A DNA stretch of 64,000 bases from Chryseobacterium viscerum. GTDB lineage: Bacteria > Bacteroidota > Bacteroidia > Flavobacteriales > Weeksellaceae. The translations under genes were made by a program, and so were the position numbers. Below the pieces are notes generated by a model. That model did no database searches. It was not told the origin of the DNA and saw only the letters and a list, made by a program, of their open reading frames with translations. The stretch is taken from assembly GCF_002899945.2 (NCBI RefSeq), contig NZ_PPEG02000008.1:62001-126000 (forward strand). Direction: 5' to 3'. Each line of letters opens with the position of its first letter. The first letter of the stretch is position 1. This document shows positions 26,686 to 35,706 of this stretch, in pieces.

Positions 26686-27468
26686 CTATTGAATAGTTTT
26701 AATAAAATCTGTAGGTCTGAACTGCATTACAGAAAAAAAACTTCTGGTATAAGCCTGCACACTCTTGTACCCTACTTCATAAGCTGTTTCAGAAATTGTT
26801 AAATTTCCTGCACTCAAAAACTCCAGACTCTTGATGATACGAAGCATCTGCTGGTATTTGCTTAAAGTAAGCCCCGTTTCTTTTTTGAAGATTCGCTCCA
26901 GCGTACGGAAAGACAAGAGGACTGCGTCACTGAGATCTTCCATTTTAATTTCTTTATGGTAATGATTGTGAAGGTGCTCAATCACTTTGGTAAGGCGTTT
27001 GTCTTTTGGAAGACTGACATGAATTGTCAGTGAGTGTTCTACAAACCGTGGAAGTTCATTAAACAAGGCTTTCAAAAATATATTTTCATCATGGTCTGCC
27101 GTCATCAATTTGGACCATTTTTCTGCGTATTTTATCATTTCTTTTAAAACCGGAGGCACAGAAAATACATTGATCTCATGATAAAAAGGATTTTCTGTAC
27201 TGACATCAGCAAACATAATCATCAGTTTTATCTTTTCAGAATGGGAATTGGTTTTATGAACAGCATTGGGAGGAATCCACACCGCATGATTTTGTGGAAG
27301 AAGATAAATTTTATCCTCAATGGTAATGTACTGGAATCCGCTTTCAACATAGACCAGCTGACCTTTCTGATGGTGATGGAGAACATTATCATGAACCCAG
27401 TTTTCTTCAAACCATACAAAGTAAGGCTTCTTTAAGTCGTCTATTTTTATGCTGTCATTGGCATTCAT
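26686..27468 (-). CDS. AraC-family regulator (NimR-like)
   Basis: About 260 residues. An N-terminal cupin-type domain (HHHQKGQLVYVESG, HAVWIPPNAVHKTNSHSE) precedes a C-terminal double-HTH AraC domain (about 160-260; SFRTLERIFKKETGLTLSKY). The frame extends 60 bases further, but that stretch lies in the divergent promoter region and the ATG at 27468 is preferred. The cupin-AraC layout and the divergent CynX-type MFS gene match the E. coli nimR-nimT pair, in which the regulator represses the 2-nitroimidazole exporter. Confidence 0.9.
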   Translation of the reverse strand: MNANDSIKIDDLKKPYFVWFEENWVHDNVLHHHQKGQLVYVESGFQYITIEDKIYLLPQNHAVWIPPNAVHKTNSHSEKIKLMIMFADVSTENPFYHEINVFSVPPVLKEMIKYAEKWSKLMTADHDENIFLKALFNELPRFVEHSLTIHVSLPKDKRLTKVIEHLHNHYHKEIKMEDLSDAVLLSFRTLERIFKKETGLTLSKYQQMLRIIKSLEFLSAGNLTISETAYEVGYKSVQAYTRSFFSVMQFRPTDFIKTIQ

Positions 27469-27539
27469 GTCGTTTTGGGTTAAAACTTTGGCAAAATTAA
27501 ACAAAATTACTGCACTAATTTTGCACAAAAGTTTTTATT

Positions 27540-28745
27540 ATGATGAAGAATGAAGTAAAAAAGAATGCTTCGTATGTTTTATTAATTATAAATGTTCTGA
27601 TAGTTATATTAATTTCCAGCAATCTTCGTTCACCAATTGTAGCGGTTGCTCCTGTACTCGGAGACATACGAGATGCATTGAAACTGGATAATTTCCAGGT
27701 GAGCCTGCTTACCTCTATTCCACTGTTTATGTTTGCGACCTGCTCTGTGCTGGTGAGTAAATTTTCAAATAAGTTTGGAATCAGTAAACTTTTGATGTAT
27801 TCCTTGATTATTTTAAGTTTCGGATTGTTTCTGCGAATTAGCGGATCTCTTTGGCTGCTATTTTTAGGCTCTATATTCATTGGCCTAGGAATATGCATCG
27901 GAAATGTAGTCACTCCGGGATATGTTAAAAATAATTTTCCAAAGCAGATTGGCCTTATGACAGGGATTTTTGCTGTATCAATGAATCTTACTGCAGCTTT
28001 GGCTTCCGGTTTTAGTGTAAAAATCGGAGAATGGACAGGATTTGGATGGAAAGGTTCTTTAGGAATCTGGCTGGTGATTGCAGCATTGGGTTTCCTCGTT
28101 TTAATGGTGGAATTTATTTTTAATAAAAGAAATCCGAATCAGCCTAAGACAGCACTGAGCACGTCTGATTTTAATATGTTCAAATCTGCCCAGGCATGGA
28201 ACATCAGTGTTTTTATGGGACTGCAGTCTTTATTTTATTATTGTCTGGTAGCGTGGCTTCCTTCATTTCTTTCAGATTTTCATATGCAGGGTGAAAGCTC
28301 CGGCTGGGTGTTCTTTGTGATTCAGATTACGATGATTCCTGTGACCTTCTGCTGCCCTATTATTGCCAGCAAAATGAAAGATCAGAGGCTGATGATTCTT
28401 TTTATATGCACTCTGATGTTCGGAAGTACCATGATGTTTGTATTCCTGAAATCCCAATGGATCTATCTGAATGCTGTTATTATAGGAATTTCCAACGGTT
28501 TGTCTTTCAGTCTGTCTATCCTGTTCTTTTCTACAAGAACGAAAAGCAGCATCAATGCAGTCAAAATCTCTGGGATGGCGCAGTCTGTAGGCTATCTGAT
28601 TGCCGCATTTGGACCTCCGTTATTTGGAAAACTTCATGATTGGGATATTTCCTGGAACAGTTCCTTCTATCTATTAAGCTGTGCGGTGTTTCTGATGCTT
28701 TATTTTGGATTGAAAGCAGCGAGAAATAAGTGTGTAGAAGATTAA
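27540..28745 (+). CDS. MFS transporter, CynX/NimT family
   Basis: A 401-residue twelve-helix transporter. The start SSNLRSPIVAVAPVLGDIR is the CynX/NimT/YycB branch landmark (NLRP/S then PVL..I), and GLGICIGNVVTPGYVKNNFP matches its fourth-to-fifth helix region. It is divergent from the AraC regulator (71 bases between starts). A TAATTTTG element at 27516-27523 could be its -7 box, but no TTTG partner at normal spacing is seen. By analogy it may export nitroaromatic or cyanate-like compounds; the substrate is not established. Confidence 0.88.
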   Translation: MMKNEVKKNASYVLLIINVLIVILISSNLRSPIVAVAPVLGDIRDALKLDNFQVSLLTSIPLFMFATCSVLVSKFSNKFGISKLLMYSLIILSFGLFLRISGSLWLLFLGSIFIGLGICIGNVVTPGYVKNNFPKQIGLMTGIFAVSMNLTAALASGFSVKIGEWTGFGWKGSLGIWLVIAALGFLVLMVEFIFNKRNPNQPKTALSTSDFNMFKSAQAWNISVFMGLQSLFYYCLVAWLPSFLSDFHMQGESSGWVFFVIQITMIPVTFCCPIIASKMKDQRLMILFICTLMFGSTMMFVFLKSQWIYLNAVIIGISNGLSFSLSILFFSTRTKSSINAVKISGMAQSVGYLIAAFGPPLFGKLHDWDISWNSSFYLLSCAVFLMLYFGLKAARNKCVED

Positions 28746-28768
28746 AATTACCGTTTGATACATGATAA

Positions 28769-28792
28769 AGGGTAGAAATGAATTCTACCCTT
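28769..28792 (+). terminator. Terminator between MFS and MBL-fold genes
   Basis: Stem of about eight bases (GGGTAGAA / TTCTACCC) with a short loop and an eight-T run, about 24 bases after the MFS stop. The two genes are convergent. Confidence 0.85.
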
Positions 28793-28841
28793 TTTTTTGT
28801 TTCTGTATTAATTCTTTTTGAATACTCTTTATATTCAAAAA

Positions 28842-29609
28842 TTAAAAATGAAGGTCAACTTCTTCTCCATCATCCAGCACAAAACACCTTTTCTCCAATC
28901 CATTTTCACGGATCTTTTCCTTAATATATTTCCGGTCTTCTCTGCAATGGCTTACGGCTTCCAGATGCGTCACCCACACAGTGGATTTTGGAGCGTATTC
29001 ACAGACTTTGATAATGTCCTCGCTGGTCATAATAATAGGATTTCCCACGGAAAAAGTAGCTGCCCCTCCGGCAGCAATGATATGTTGTGGCTGATGTTGA
29101 GCAATTTCCTGGGCAATTTCGTCATACCAAATGGTATCTCCTGCGATATAGACTGATTCATTTTGTGTTTTAAAAACAAAACCATTTACGATTCCCATTT
29201 TTTCTCCGATTTCTCCGGTTCCGTGTTGTCCTTTGGTGGTTGATATTTCAATGTTTCTCCATTGAAGTTGACCATTTACTGCCATAATATTTGTAAATCC
29301 CTGCTCTGCAATGTGACCTGAGATGACATCTGAACAGATAATCGGAATATTTTTATCAAGCAGTTCGATAGCCTTAGCATCCCAATGATCAGGATGAAGA
29401 TGGGTTACAGCAACAGCATCTACTTTTTCCAGTTTTTGGTTTAATTCTTCTTTACCAAAAGGTAGATCCGCCAGGGGATTCAGTAATTCGCTGTCTGTCA
29501 TCGGGATTTTCCCCATAGAACCTTTTTCTCCGAGCATAGGGTCTACGAGGATGGAAACCCCATCAATATTCAATAGCAATGTTGCATTGCGCCATAATTG
29601 TAATTTCAT
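28842..29609 (-). CDS. MBL-fold metallo-hydrolase (UlaG-like)
   Basis: A 255-residue metallo-beta-lactamase-fold protein. The metal motif THLHPDHWDAKA (HxHxDH) is clear, with further ligands in AGDTIWYDE and the late VTHLEAVSH. The N-terminus, WRNATLLLNIDGVSILVDPML, is typical of the YjdJ/UlaG group, which hydrolyses small cyclic or ester substrates in the cytoplasm. It is divergent from an HxlR regulator gene, its likely controller. The substrate is unknown. Confidence 0.9.
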   Translation of the reverse strand: MKLQLWRNATLLLNIDGVSILVDPMLGEKGSMGKIPMTDSELLNPLADLPFGKEELNQKLEKVDAVAVTHLHPDHWDAKAIELLDKNIPIICSDVISGHIAEQGFTNIMAVNGQLQWRNIEISTTKGQHGTGEIGEKMGIVNGFVFKTQNESVYIAGDTIWYDEIAQEIAQHQPQHIIAAGGAATFSVGNPIIMTSEDIIKVCEYAPKSTVWVTHLEAVSHCREDRKYIKEKIRENGLEKRCFVLDDGEEVDLHF

Positions 29610-29663
29610 TTTGCCTAAGTTTGTACCGCAAAGCTATTGCCCGATGAGGGTAAAACAATCGAA

Positions 29664-29682
29664 GGTTACCAAAAGGTTAACC
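29664..29682. promoter_or_regulatory. Candidate HxlR operator
   Basis: Two similar half-sites, GGTTACC (29664-29670) and the palindrome GGTTAACC (29675-29682), sit in the 92-base divergent region just before the HxlR start. Such paired sites are typical of winged-helix autoregulators. Pattern only. Confidence 0.35.
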
Positions 29683-29701
29683 ACATATATTCAATTGATT
29701 T

Positions 29702-30016
29702 ATGAATTTTGAAGAATTTAAAAACTGTGGATTAAGACGAAGCCTGAATATCCTTTCGGGTAAGTGGAAGCCATTGATCCTTCATAACCTTTTTGAAGAA
29801 GATCAGGTACGTTTTGTAGAACTGTGGAGGAATATGCCCAGAGTTTCAAAGAAAGTCCTTGCAGAGCAATTGAAACAGCTGGAAGAAGATCTAATTATCG
29901 AGCGGATTGAAGTCTATAATTTCCCTCCGGAAGTGTATTATAAATTAACGGAAAAAGGGCAAAAATTGGGACCTATTCTTTCTGAACTTCATTCATGGGG
30001 CAATGAGCTGGGATAA
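29702..30016 (+). CDS. HxlR-family transcriptional regulator
   Basis: A 104-residue winged-helix protein with the family landmarks SGKWKPLILHNL, FVELWRNMPRVSKKVLAEQLKQLEEDLIIER and YYKLTEKGQKL. HxlR proteins often sense electrophiles, quinones or aldehydes. It is divergent from the MBL-fold hydrolase and probably controls it and itself through sites in the short intergenic region. Confidence 0.92.
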   Translation: MNFEEFKNCGLRRSLNILSGKWKPLILHNLFEEDQVRFVELWRNMPRVSKKVLAEQLKQLEEDLIIERIEVYNFPPEVYYKLTEKGQKLGPILSELHSWGNELG

Positions 30017-30112
30017 AGCAATGGTTTTATAGCTTCTTTGAAAAATATTTTGTTTTTCCTATAATTTCCTATAGTACTGCCCCTTTCTCTTTCCTTTTTT
30101 AAAATTTTATTA

Positions 30113-30120
30113 TACATTTG
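30113..30120 (+). promoter_or_regulatory. Possible -7 element for the T9SS-tailed protein
   Basis: TACATTTG matches TAnnTTTG. A perfect TTTG partner is lacking at the expected place (TTTC at 30090-30093). It would give a leader of about 65 bases. Confidence 0.3.
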
Positions 30121-30192
30121 GGAACACAAACAAAAATATATCTATGTAGGGTTACATATATAACCTCAAATTTTTATTAAAAAAACCAAACA

Positions 30193-31596
30193 ATGAAAAA
30201 ACAATTATTATTTGTGCTTACTCTCGTAGCACAAACTTCTTTTGCACAAATTATTTCCAAAGATCCTATGTTTGCTTCGAACGGGATTTACAATCTTCCA
30301 GCAGGAAGTTCTTATCTAGGAGAACTAACAGAAGCAACCAATACTGTATTTTATCAATCCTTTGACTCCAATACTAATCAGTTAATTATCTCTAAGGCGA
30401 CAAGTTACAATGGCTCTTTGGATTTGGCTTTTGGAGCTAATGGTAAAATTGCATTGAATTACGCATCAGATGCTCTGGTTGGGTTTATAAGGCATAACAA
30501 TGATAAATTAACCGTACTGTTAAGACGATATGATTCTGCAAATAATATTAATTATTTAGATGTAGTTCGGCTGCTTTCCAATGGACAATTAGATCCTTCG
30601 TTTTCAAATGGAGGAATAAAAGCATTAGCCAATTTCTATCAGGACAATTTCAATATAAAGAATAACCTTATAGAACAAGGAAACAAAATTATTGTTTCAG
30701 GAACCGGAATAGATACTAATGGATTTTTTGATGGATATACTCATACATTTAGATTAAATTCTGATGGTACATCAGATAATAGCTTTGGGAGTAATGCAGA
30801 GCTGTTAACGAATGGAATTCCCCGCATCATTTTAGATAATCAGTTCAATCTTATTTTTTTAGAGCATAATACCATAAAAAAGTATAGTTATGATGGACAG
30901 CTTATGACTGGTTTTGGCAACAACGGAGTGGCCGTGTTCAATGGCGTGAATGTTAACGTTATAAAAACGGATTCGAATAATAGAATTATATATGCACAGC
31001 TTGCATCATTAAACCCTGCCACCATAGGAAGACTGAATGCTGATGGAACGCCGGATACCACATTCAGCTATAGTGGTACTCTTGGTCTTGAATTTTGGGA
31101 TATTTATGAAAAAAACAATTCTTATTATATCGCTGGCTATGCTGATCTTAATAATGCACCCGCTTATTATATCGCTAAACTCAATCAAAATGGAGCTATT
31201 GATCAGGTATTTGGAGAATATGTAGAAAACGATTCTAATTTACTCTATCACTTTATGCACGCAATCAAAGTTTTTGATAATAATGTAATTGTTTATGGAG
31301 AGGGGACTACAAAAGAAATTGTTAAATATCTTTTAAGCGGTACAGCTACATTATCAACAGCAGAAACTCTCAAAAATACTACTGAAATTACCTTTGAAAG
31401 TCCTATAAAACAAGAGTTAGTTTATCATTCAAAAGAAAAAATCGACAAAATAGAAATCTATTCAGCTGATGGAAGACTATTAAAAACTGTAAACAAAAAT
31501 AATTCCGACGTTTCTGAACTTTCTAAAGGAGTTTATTTCGCAAAAGCCATTTTTGGAAATGGAAAAGTTTTCACAAAAAAACTTATTAAGAATTAG
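30193..31596 (+). CDS. Secreted delta-60 repeat protein with T9SS type A sorting tail
   Basis: A 467-residue protein. It has a signal peptide (ending about residue 19, SFAQ) and at least five units with the delta-60 pattern G-x-L-D-x-x-F-x-x-x-G (GSLDLAFGANGKI, GQLDPSFSNGGI, GTSDNSFGSNAEL, GTPDTTFSYSG, GAIDQVFGEY), which suggests a beta-propeller-like shape. The last ~75 residues (IEIYSADGRLLKTVN, LSKGVYFAKAIF, then KVFTKKLIKN) form a type IX secretion type A sorting domain, so export to the cell surface or medium is expected. A TACATTTG element at 30113-30120 may be its -7 box. Role unknown; possibly adhesion. Confidence 0.88.
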   Translation: MKKQLLFVLTLVAQTSFAQIISKDPMFASNGIYNLPAGSSYLGELTEATNTVFYQSFDSNTNQLIISKATSYNGSLDLAFGANGKIALNYASDALVGFIRHNNDKLTVLLRRYDSANNINYLDVVRLLSNGQLDPSFSNGGIKALANFYQDNFNIKNNLIEQGNKIIVSGTGIDTNGFFDGYTHTFRLNSDGTSDNSFGSNAELLTNGIPRIILDNQFNLIFLEHNTIKKYSYDGQLMTGFGNNGVAVFNGVNVNVIKTDSNNRIIYAQLASLNPATIGRLNADGTPDTTFSYSGTLGLEFWDIYEKNNSYYIAGYADLNNAPAYYIAKLNQNGAIDQVFGEYVENDSNLLYHFMHAIKVFDNNVIVYGEGTTKEIVKYLLSGTATLSTAETLKNTTEITFESPIKQELVYHSKEKIDKIEIYSADGRLLKTVNKNNSDVSELSKGVYFAKAIFGNGKVFTKKLIKN

Positions 31597-31633
31597 TAAA
31601 TTTACATTTCAAAAACTAATAACAATCCTACAA

Positions 31634-32188
31634 ATGAAAAGAATCATTATTTTGATTTCCTGTGCATTAAGTACATGGACCACTGCACAGATCGCCCCAC
31701 CCCCAACTATTCAAAGATCTAACACGACATCCCGCGGACTTACCGTCAATTCAAGAAAAGGGACATTAATTGAGAAAAAAATCTCCAATCTGGGCAAGTT
31801 TAAAAACCTGAATATTCAAAAAATTGTAACGAAAGATATCTCGGACAGTTCATCAGAATCTCTTCTGGGAATCATGTATGAGTATGAAACATTTGACGAA
31901 ATATCCAAAAAGACACTCACCGTTGATAAAAATGAATTGGGAAAACTGATTCAGGCACTTCAGACTGTAGAACAGAAAGAAAACGAAAAAACGACTCAGG
32001 AAACCAAGTATAAATTTGTGACGATGAGCAATATAGAATTTGGAAGTATTTATCGTGAAAAGCTTTCATCGTGGGTTAATTATATAAAAATTCCTTCCCA
32101 TTATTTGAATCAGAATTTACTGGAATTCAATAAAGATGAATTGAAAGAATTAATTGGTGTTTTGAAAAAGGCAGAACAGGAACTTTAA
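31634..32188 (+). CDS. Small secreted hypothetical protein
   Basis: About 184 residues. The frame is open further upstream, but the ATG at 31634 gives a clean signal peptide (KRIIILISCALSTWTTAQ). The mature part has no recognised domain; it alternates charged and polar strands and twice carries a LDVDKxELxxLIxxL-like pattern (VDKNELGKLIQALQ; FNKDELKELIGVLK), an internal duplication. It starts 37 bases after the T9SS-tailed gene and is probably cotranscribed with it. Confidence 0.65.
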   Translation: MKRIIILISCALSTWTTAQIAPPPTIQRSNTTSRGLTVNSRKGTLIEKKISNLGKFKNLNIQKIVTKDISDSSSESLLGIMYEYETFDEISKKTLTVDKNELGKLIQALQTVEQKENEKTTQETKYKFVTMSNIEFGSIYREKLSSWVNYIKIPSHYLNQNLLEFNKDELKELIGVLKKAEQEL

Positions 32189-32221
32189 AGATACCTGAGC
32201 ATTAATCTTCTGAACATAAAA

Positions 32222-32250
32222 ACCTTATAGGTTTTAGAAACCTATAAGGT
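32222..32250. terminator. Perfect palindrome between convergent genes
   Basis: ACCTTATAGGTTT and its exact complement (13 bp) flank a three-base loop. It lies between the secreted protein gene and bioA, which are convergent, so a bidirectional terminator is likely. There is no strong T run, and from memory this exact palindrome type is also a dispersed repeat in Chryseobacterium. Confidence 0.55.
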
Positions 32251-32293
32251 ACATTTAAAAAAATTAAAAATAATTATTACCAGAAGGGACCGT

Positions 32294-33586
32294 TTACTGT
32301 TTAAACTGATCCAAAACTTCCATAATATTCTGATATACAAAGTCTAATTCTTCAGATGTAATACAATATGGCGGAACCAGATAGATTACATTTCCCAACG
32401 GCCTCATAATAATCCCTCTCTGGAGGAATTCATTGTAAAGCTTCTTCCCTATTTCATTGAAATAAGAAGTACTATTCCCGGTTTTAAAATCGAAAGCTAA
32501 AATAGTTCCGATCTGACGAACCTTTTCTACATGAGGATGAAAAGCAAGTGCTTTCACAAACTCTGAATGCTGATGAGTGATGCGGTTGATATTCATTTGA
32601 GTTTCGGTTGTAAGTAGTAGTTCCATACTCGCAAGAGCCGCTGTACAGGCCAAAGGATTGGCTGTAAACGAATGCCCGTGAAATAGAGTTTTATAACGGT
32701 CATCTGAAAGAAAAGCATTGTAGATTTCATTGGAACAGGTAGTAATTCCCATTGGCATGGTTCCTCCTGTAAGTCCTTTTGAAAAACACATGATGTCCGG
32801 TTTCTCCGTAAGATAGTCTGCTGCGAAAAGCTTACCCGTTCTTCCAAATCCTGTAAAAACTTCATCCTGAATCATAAGAACGCCTTCTTCCCTGCAGAAT
32901 TTCATCAGCTGGCTAAGATCTTCGGCTTTGTACATCAACATTCCGGCAGCACCCTGAACTAAAGGTTCATAGATAAAACAAGCGACTTCATCAGCATATT
33001 CTTTAATCTGCGACTGAAGGCTATCCAGATTTTCGGCATTGGGGGTATCAATAAAAACAACTTCAAAAAGCATGCTTTCAAAAGGTCTTGTCCAGAAGCT
33101 TTTTCCACTTACAGACATGGCTCCGAAGGTATCTCCGTGATAAGCATTTTTAAAAGCTAAAATCTTCGTTTTCTTTTTATCCTGATTGTATGCATATTGA
33201 ATACACATTTTTAAAGCAACTTCTACTGCTGTAGAGCCATTATCAGAGTAAAAAACTTTTTCCTGACCATCCGGAAGAAGCTTCAGTAAATTTTCTGAAA
33301 GCTTTACAGCCGGTTCATGTGTAAATCCTGCAAAAATAACCTGTTCCAGTGTATTCAACTGTTCAAAAACACGTTGTGCAATGTAAGGATGTGAATGCCC
33401 ATGCAACGTTACCCACCATGATGAAACGACATCCAGATATTTTTTTCCTTCATTATCATACAGATAAATTCCTTTTCCCTTTACAATAGGAATAATATCG
33501 TCAGCTGTTTTCATCTGAGTATAAGGATGCCAGTTGACTGCTTTATCTCTCTTTTGCAGACTGAGTTGTTCTGTTATTGTATTCAT
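32294..33586 (-). CDS. bioA: Adenosylmethionine-8-amino-7-oxononanoate aminotransferase
   Basis: A 430-residue class III aminotransferase making 7,8-diaminopelargonic acid (DAPA) from KAPA with S-adenosylmethionine as donor. PLP site: Asp241 (IQDEVFTGFGRTG) and Lys270 (CFSKGLTGG). BioA-specific signs are the SSWW motif (55-58) and YTQM near residue 22. It belongs with bioB, bioD and bioF on the same strand, but 444 bases of repeat DNA lie between bioB and this gene, so it may have its own promoter. Confidence 0.95.
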   Translation of the reverse strand: MNTITEQLSLQKRDKAVNWHPYTQMKTADDIIPIVKGKGIYLYDNEGKKYLDVVSSWWVTLHGHSHPYIAQRVFEQLNTLEQVIFAGFTHEPAVKLSENLLKLLPDGQEKVFYSDNGSTAVEVALKMCIQYAYNQDKKKTKILAFKNAYHGDTFGAMSVSGKSFWTRPFESMLFEVVFIDTPNAENLDSLQSQIKEYADEVACFIYEPLVQGAAGMLMYKAEDLSQLMKFCREEGVLMIQDEVFTGFGRTGKLFAADYLTEKPDIMCFSKGLTGGTMPMGITTCSNEIYNAFLSDDRYKTLFHGHSFTANPLACTAALASMELLLTTETQMNINRITHQHSEFVKALAFHPHVEKVRQIGTILAFDFKTGNSTSYFNEIGKKLYNEFLQRGIIMRPLGNVIYLVPPYCITSEELDFVYQNIMEVLDQFKQ

Positions 33587-33599
33587 ATATTGATGTAAA

Positions 33600-34029
33600 A
33601 AGTAATAATGAGTGATGAAATTGGATCTAACAATAATTTAGTTGAATATGTGGTTGTAAATGTTGGATGAATCGCAAAGTCGCAAAGTTTTATTATAGAT
33701 TGCGAATATTTTAAAGCGCAAGAAAATCAAAGATTTTCAGCAAGTGAGGTGTCATTTCTTTTTAGATTTAGGGGACTTTGCAGATTCTTTTTAATTTCAT
33801 CTGCTTAATTTCCATAATCTGCGAGAGAATAAAATTTACAATATCTAATTTTATAGGAGATAAAATCCTTGCGCCTTAAAAATTACTTACTACAAAAGCT
33901 TTTGCGCCTTTGCGTTTTCCAACTTGTACAGCAGTTTATAAAGATTCAAAAACCAATTTTATAATAAGTGCCATAATAACAGTAATCCAGCTCATCACTC
34001 ATCATTTATCATTTATCATTCATAATTTT
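33600..34029. repeat. Dispersed repeat region between bioB and bioA, copy A2
   Basis: The core at about 33660-33935 carries the same modules as copies A1 and A3: TCGCAAAGTCGCAAAG at one end, GCGCCTTTGCGTTTTCCAAC at the other, the hairpin GAAAATCAAAGATTTTC, and ATCTGCGAGA / TTTTATAGGAGATAAAATCC. Outside it, TAATGAGTGATGAA (33606) and the ATCACTCATCATTTATCATT tract (33989) are inverted relatives. No gene is present. Confidence 0.6.
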
Positions 34030-35013
34030 CTAGCAGCATGTTTCTTTTTTCATCATAGGTTTTAATCCTAAGGTCTGCAGCATCTGCATATCTTCAGAAA
34101 CTCCCGGATTAGGAGTTACCAATAAGGTTTCTCTTTCTCCTGTGAAAATAGAATTAGCTCCAGCCATAAAGCACCAAGCCTGCTCTGTTTCTGACATTTC
34201 TATACGTCCGGCACTTAATCTTACCATAGAAGATGGCATTACGATTCTTGCTGTAGCGATCATTCTTACCATTTCCCAGGTATCTACTTTTTCATTATCT
34301 TCTAATGGAGTTCCTGCTACTCTGGCTAATGCATTGATAGGAACAGATTCCGGATGTTTTGGCATCGTTGCCAACGTCAGAAGCATTGAAATTCTGTCTC
34401 TATGCGTTTCACCCAGTCCGATAATTCCTCCGGAACATACTGTAATCCCTGCATTTCTGACATTGTTGATGGTATTGATTCTGTTATCAAATGTTCTGGT
34501 AGAAATGATCTCTTCATAATACTGTTCTGAAGTATCAAGATTATGGTTATAAGCATATAATCCTGCTTCCTGCAACCTTACAGCCTGCTCTTCCGTAAGC
34601 ATTCCTAAAGTACAGCACACTTCAAGCCCAAGTTCGTTTACTCCTTTTACCATATCAATTACCCTGTCAAAATCACGGTTGTTACGAACTTCTCGCCATG
34701 CTGCAGCCATACAGAATCTTGAAGATCCTGAATCTTTTGCTTTTTGAGCGTGTGCAATCACTGTTTCTGTAGGTAGTAAAGCCTGTACTTTAATATTGGT
34801 GTGATAACGGGCTGCCTGTCCGCAGTAGGAACAATCCTCCGGGCAACCACCGGTTTTGATGGACAATAATGTAGAAATCTGTACTTCAGAAGGATCATGC
34901 CATTCACGATGTACAGTGGCAGCTTTATAGATCAGTTCCATCAGGGGAAGGTGATAAATTTCTTCGATTTCTTCTTTCGTCCAGTTGTTTCTCAATGTTG
35001 TTTTTGTATCCAT
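34030..35013 (-). CDS. bioB: Biotin synthase
   Basis: A 327-residue radical-SAM enzyme that inserts sulfur into dethiobiotin. The SAM-cluster motif is Cys57-x3-Cys61-x2-Cys64 (GGCPEDCSYCGQ). YNHNLDTS, CSGGIIGLGE and the late RLSAGR all match BioB; the Arg of RLSAGR is the unusual [2Fe-2S] ligand. The start codon overlaps the bioD stop by one base, so the two are translationally coupled. Confidence 0.97.
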   Translation of the reverse strand: MDTKTTLRNNWTKEEIEEIYHLPLMELIYKAATVHREWHDPSEVQISTLLSIKTGGCPEDCSYCGQAARYHTNIKVQALLPTETVIAHAQKAKDSGSSRFCMAAAWREVRNNRDFDRVIDMVKGVNELGLEVCCTLGMLTEEQAVRLQEAGLYAYNHNLDTSEQYYEEIISTRTFDNRINTINNVRNAGITVCSGGIIGLGETHRDRISMLLTLATMPKHPESVPINALARVAGTPLEDNEKVDTWEMVRMIATARIVMPSSMVRLSAGRIEMSETEQAWCFMAGANSIFTGERETLLVTPNPGVSEDMQMLQTLGLKPMMKKETCC

Positions 35014-35627
35014 TATCCTATTTTTGTTATTGTTAATTGCTTTGCAACATGTTGTATAGATTCCTTATCCGTAGTGTTGATTTCGGGAATCCTTATAATT
35101 TTTGTTTCTTTTTCTATAAAACTGCAGATCACTCTTTCCGTATCTTCGGGGAAATCTCCGTTAAGAATTAAATATTCCAGTTGTAGGTCTCTTTGTTGTA
35201 AAGCCATGATTGAGAGCAAGCTATGATTAATGCAGCCCAGATAATTTCTGACTATCAGTGCTGTTGGAAGATTTAATTCTTCAATCAGATCAATCATGAA
35301 AGTAGTATCGGAGATCGGTACCATAAGTCCTCCGGCTCCTTCTACAATTAATGGGTTATCAGTTTTGGGTAATTGAAAATCATCCAGATCTATTGTGATG
35401 TTTTCTTCCCTCGCAGACTGGTGTGGGGATGCTGCCAGCTGTAAACGGTAAGCTTCCGGATGGCAGGTGGTATGATCAGTCCATGATTCAATTTTATGGC
35501 TGTCTGTATGATGTAGGTCACCAGATTGTATGGGCTTCCAATATTCTGCTTTAAAATGTTGAACCAAAACAGCCGAACAAACTGTTTTTCCTATTTCGGT
35601 TCCTATTCCTGTTATAAATAATTTCAT
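35013..35627 (-). CDS. bioD: ATP-dependent dethiobiotin synthetase
   Basis: A 204-residue enzyme that closes the ureido ring of dethiobiotin from DAPA, CO2 and ATP. The P-loop GIGTEIGKT (7-15) is followed by YWKPIQSG (substrate Lys) and EGAGGLMVPI, all standard for BioD. It overlaps bioB by one base and lies 79 bases downstream of bioF. Confidence 0.95.
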   Translation of the reverse strand: MKLFITGIGTEIGKTVCSAVLVQHFKAEYWKPIQSGDLHHTDSHKIESWTDHTTCHPEAYRLQLAASPHQSAREENITIDLDDFQLPKTDNPLIVEGAGGLMVPISDTTFMIDLIEELNLPTALIVRNYLGCINHSLLSIMALQQRDLQLEYLILNGDFPEDTERVICSFIEKETKIIRIPEINTTDKESIQHVAKQLTITKIG

Positions 35628-35706
35628 GGGTTCGGGATTCTGGATTCGTGTTCCGGGGTTTGAAAATTTGTTTCTTTTTTCCTTTTTGCTTATTTATATC
35701 TTTGTT

